DNA of 64,000 nucleotides from Candidatus Lernaella stagnicola. Its GTDB lineage: Bacteria; Lernaellota; Lernaellaia; Lernaellales; Lernaellaceae. The notes under the pieces are model-generated. The model did no database searches. It was not told the DNA's origin and saw nothing but the letters and a program-made list of their open reading frames with translations. The position numbers were made by a program, and so were the translations under genes. Where the stretch lies: positions 38,502 to 102,501 of the forward strand of contig JAVCCK010000046.1 in the NCBI GenBank assembly GCA_030765525.1, in the 5' to 3' direction. Below, piece after piece: positions 62,227 to 64,000 of the stretch (position 1 is the stretch's first letter; each line of letters begins with the position of its first letter).

Positions 62227-62811
62227 TCAATAGTTTCCTGCTCCAACGAAATGCTCAATGGCGATGACAAAAGCGACAAAAAACGGAAGAGGCTCCGGTA
62301 ATATAGTGTCGCCGTCGTCGTCATCGGGATCGTCGCCTTCCTCCTCCTCTTTCTTTTTTTCCCACTCTTTGTGCGCAGCGGACCACTCATTGAATGATTC
62401 CGCAGCGTCGCTCACCGCTTTGAATTTCGAAAACGGGCTCGAATATGGCCCTTTGAACATATTAAAGAAATCATACATAAACTCGGCAGCTTTGCCCCAA
62501 GGGTACCCCCCGCCTGCGCCGTAGACGCCGCTACGAAAAAGATCCAACAGTTTTTCAAGGTCGGGAAGGTAATTTCCGTTTGGTAGGACAAAGCCTTCAC
62601 CGACAATGCCTAAGTCTACCGATTCAATCGGCGCGTCCCGAAGCGAGTCGTCGATTTCGATTTGCGGCTCATTTCGTATGAGGCTGCCTATCATCTGCGA
62701 AACAAAGTTCCGCAACGCCGCCTCATCCATGTAACCGCCCTCGCCACCCACGGTGAGCGGCAAAAGTTTTTTCGTTTGCGATCCATAGGAAAGCGGAATG
62801 TAATTCTTCAT
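62227..62811 (-). CDS. unknown protein, cytoplasmic type
   Basis: 194 residues, no signal peptide. There is no recognised domain; a helical middle (KWEKKKEEEEGDDPDDD) gives a short acidic tract late in the chain and a hydrophobic end (PFFVAFVIAIEHFVG). ATG follows AGGAGATAAAAA. It lies 26 bases downstream of the beta-helix gene and may be co-transcribed with it. Possible tail- or phage-associated protein; this is context only. Confidence 0.45.
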   Translation of the reverse strand: MKNYIPLSYGSQTKKLLPLTVGGEGGYMDEAALRNFVSQMIGSLIRNEPQIEIDDSLRDAPIESVDLGIVGEGFVLPNGNYLPDLEKLLDLFRSGVYGAGGGYPWGKAAEFMYDFFNMFKGPYSSPFSKFKAVSDAAESFNEWSAAHKEWEKKKEEEEGDDPDDDDGDTILPEPLPFFVAFVIAIEHFVGAGNY

Positions 62812-62837
62812 TTTTTATCTCCTGTGAATCCCTTTGT

Positions 62838-63824
62838 CTATTTCAGCAACGTAACGCCTTCACCCGCGGCGCCGCGAAACTGCTGCTTCGCCGGCATCGT
62901 TACGTAATCCCCCTTCTTGTTCTTGGTCCTGAAACTCATCAGGCTCGCGCCCTGCAGCACCGACGCCGACTCCAGCACCACGCCATAGTAATTCGGCGGC
63001 AAGACATCCAGGTCGTTCGTGATCTCCACGCGCGAAACCGACAAATCCCACGGGTTGATGTCGCCGCTTTTCACAAACACATAACTGCTCCCCACCGCCT
63101 TGATCGCCGCGAAATCCGTCTGCCGCGGACTCGTCGTCTTGATCTGCAGCGTGTAATAATCGGTCGGCTTCTCGCCCCACGGCGCGATGTACACGTGGCT
63201 GTTCACCAGCGCCCATACGCCGGTAATATACGGATTGACGATGTACACGTCGCCCATCAGGCTCACCGTCGAATTCGCGTACGCCACCACCGGCAGCGGC
63301 ATCGAATCCAGATAACAATTCTCCAGCGTCAGCCCGCCGTAGCCGTTGGCAAACGCCATCGCGTCCTCACCCTCAAAGCGCGAATACGCCACGAGCACGT
63401 GCGCCATCTCCTGCGAGGTCAGCTTGCCCTCGAACTCCATTCCCAAGAAATCCACGACGCTGTCGATCACCGTGATGTCCATCGTCAGCACGCAGGGCTT
63501 GTCGTCGGCGGTGATGTCGAAAATGCCCGTGGCCGGCGTGGCGTTGAAGGGATCACCGTCCGCGTCGTCGTAATTGCTTTGCGTCCAAATCTCCGGCTGG
63601 ATCGTGAGGCCGGCGTCCGCACCCAGCGGGCGGATACCGCGGATCGTCACCTCTTGCGTGTATTCGGCGGTCGTGCCGGCCTTGAGGTGGATCGTCGTCT
63701 GGTCGTTCACCACGCCGGTGATCAAATCGATCGCCGCCTGCAAATGCTCTTTGGCGTCGCCCCAACTGGTGCCGCCGTTGGCGTCGCTACCCGAATCCGC
63801 GTCCACGTAATAATCAGTCGCCAT
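62838..63824 (-). CDS. right-handed beta-helix protein, possible phage or tail-associated protein
   Basis: 328 residues starting MATDYYVDADSGSDANGGTS, the N-terminal pattern common in parallel beta-helix proteins. Residues 20-280 alternate short strands and turns (VVDFLGMEFEGKLT, LTLENCYLDSMPL, VALVNSHVYIAP), as in pectin-lyase-like folds. No signal peptide, which is unusual for a polysaccharide lyase and suggests a phage or tail role. Strong AAGGAG start. Confidence 0.55.
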   Translation of the reverse strand: MATDYYVDADSGSDANGGTSWGDAKEHLQAAIDLITGVVNDQTTIHLKAGTTAEYTQEVTIRGIRPLGADAGLTIQPEIWTQSNYDDADGDPFNATPATGIFDITADDKPCVLTMDITVIDSVVDFLGMEFEGKLTSQEMAHVLVAYSRFEGEDAMAFANGYGGLTLENCYLDSMPLPVVAYANSTVSLMGDVYIVNPYITGVWALVNSHVYIAPWGEKPTDYYTLQIKTTSPRQTDFAAIKAVGSSYVFVKSGDINPWDLSVSRVEITNDLDVLPPNYYGVVLESASVLQGASLMSFRTKNKKGDYVTMPAKQQFRGAAGEGVTLLK

Positions 63825-63937
63825 GAAAAAAACTCCTTGTGTCGATGAAAAAAAGCCCGCGGACCGCTGCCGGTGAAAGGACTCGCTGTCGAAAAATCAG
63901 GTGGGAAATCTACGTCGCGCCGCATCCAACAAAACCC

Positions 63938-63965
63938 ATTCTACCCCCCCCCTATATAAAATCAA
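63938..63965 (-). promoter_or_regulatory. candidate promoter with G9 in the spacer
   Basis: On the minus strand, TTGATT, 16-base spacer that includes G9, TAGAAT. A change in the G run by slippage would change the -35/-10 spacing, the classic mechanism of promoter phase variation. Confidence 0.4.
63944..63952. repeat. C9 homopolymer
   Basis: Nine C (G9 on the minus strand) lie between the proposed -35 and -10 boxes of the beta-helix gene. Confidence 0.75.
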
Positions 63966-64000
63966 GGGCGGGTCTATCACCTATTTTAATTATTCGTATA

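Larger units (their letters stand above)
63825..64000. other. upstream region of the beta-helix gene, window edge
   Basis: 176 bases, with a possible promoter (63938-63965) whose spacer holds nine C (G9 on the gene strand). Composition is AT-rich at the very end. Confidence 0.5.

Overview
The window is 64 kb of GC-rich bacterial chromosome from an organism with an outer membrane. It carries many type II (lipobox) lipoproteins, porin-like and other beta-barrel proteins, DapF-type peptidoglycan synthesis and the GatCAB amidotransferase pathway. Taxonomy cannot be fixed from this sequence alone. The repeated use of very long aspartate tracts in exported proteins, together with methylmalonyl-CoA mutase, FGE-like lipoproteins and FG-GAP proteins, fits a deltaproteobacteria-like lineage or a related candidate phylum; this is an inference.

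Layout. 1-5.3 kb is a leftward group: the N-terminal part of methylmalonyl-CoA mutase, two tandem SGNH-hydrolase paralogues, a polytopic membrane protein and a DUF721/DciA-like protein. 5.5-9.2 kb holds a ClC-CBS-RCK transporter, an isoprenylcysteine-methyltransferase-fold membrane protein and a methyltransferase lipoprotein. 9.5-21.5 kb is an accessory surface-protein region: an FG-GAP propeller protein with an Asp-rich, Cys-ending tail, two Asp-rich lipoproteins (one with 106 consecutive Asp/Asn-rich residues), an acyl-CoA ligase, a trypsin-like lipoprotein between 303-bp direct repeats, and an Asp-rich FGE-like lipoprotein. 21.6-31.4 kb holds FecR-like, TIG and LptM-like proteins with dapF, a GT-C glycosyltransferase, RidA, a porin and alaS. 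31.4-38.6 kb holds a pentapeptide-like membrane protein, an HDOD protein, recD2, and an AT-rich ApeA-like HEPN gene inserted behind a duplicated recD2 3' end. 38.6-48.5 kb is mostly housekeeping (transaldolase, a mannose-6-phosphate isomerase-type cupin, DsrE-like, trmO, argS, polyferredoxin, tRNA-Leu, FGE-like lipoprotein, DUF89 and HAD phosphatases). 48.4-61 kb holds a GT-C protein, a YncE/phosphoesterase lipoprotein, rplS-trmD, a zinc-ribbon/TPR protein, gatC-gatA-gatB (gatA carries a frameshift), a beta-barrel and a TPR protein. 61-64 kb is less GC-rich: another Asp-rich lipoprotein and two cytoplasmic-type proteins, one a parallel beta-helix, possibly phage or tail related.

Two signals stand out. 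First, an acidic spacer lies next to a cysteine at either end of exported proteins: right after the lipobox Cys in four lipoproteins, or just before a terminal Cys cluster in the FG-GAP protein and in a degenerate fragment at 48.1 kb. This looks like a surface-display code. Second, two unrelated single-gene inserts (a trypsin-like protease and an ApeA-like HEPN defence gene) are each bracketed by ungapped direct repeats made from the 3' end of the neighbouring gene. That suggests a shared, integrase-free way of inserting cargo.
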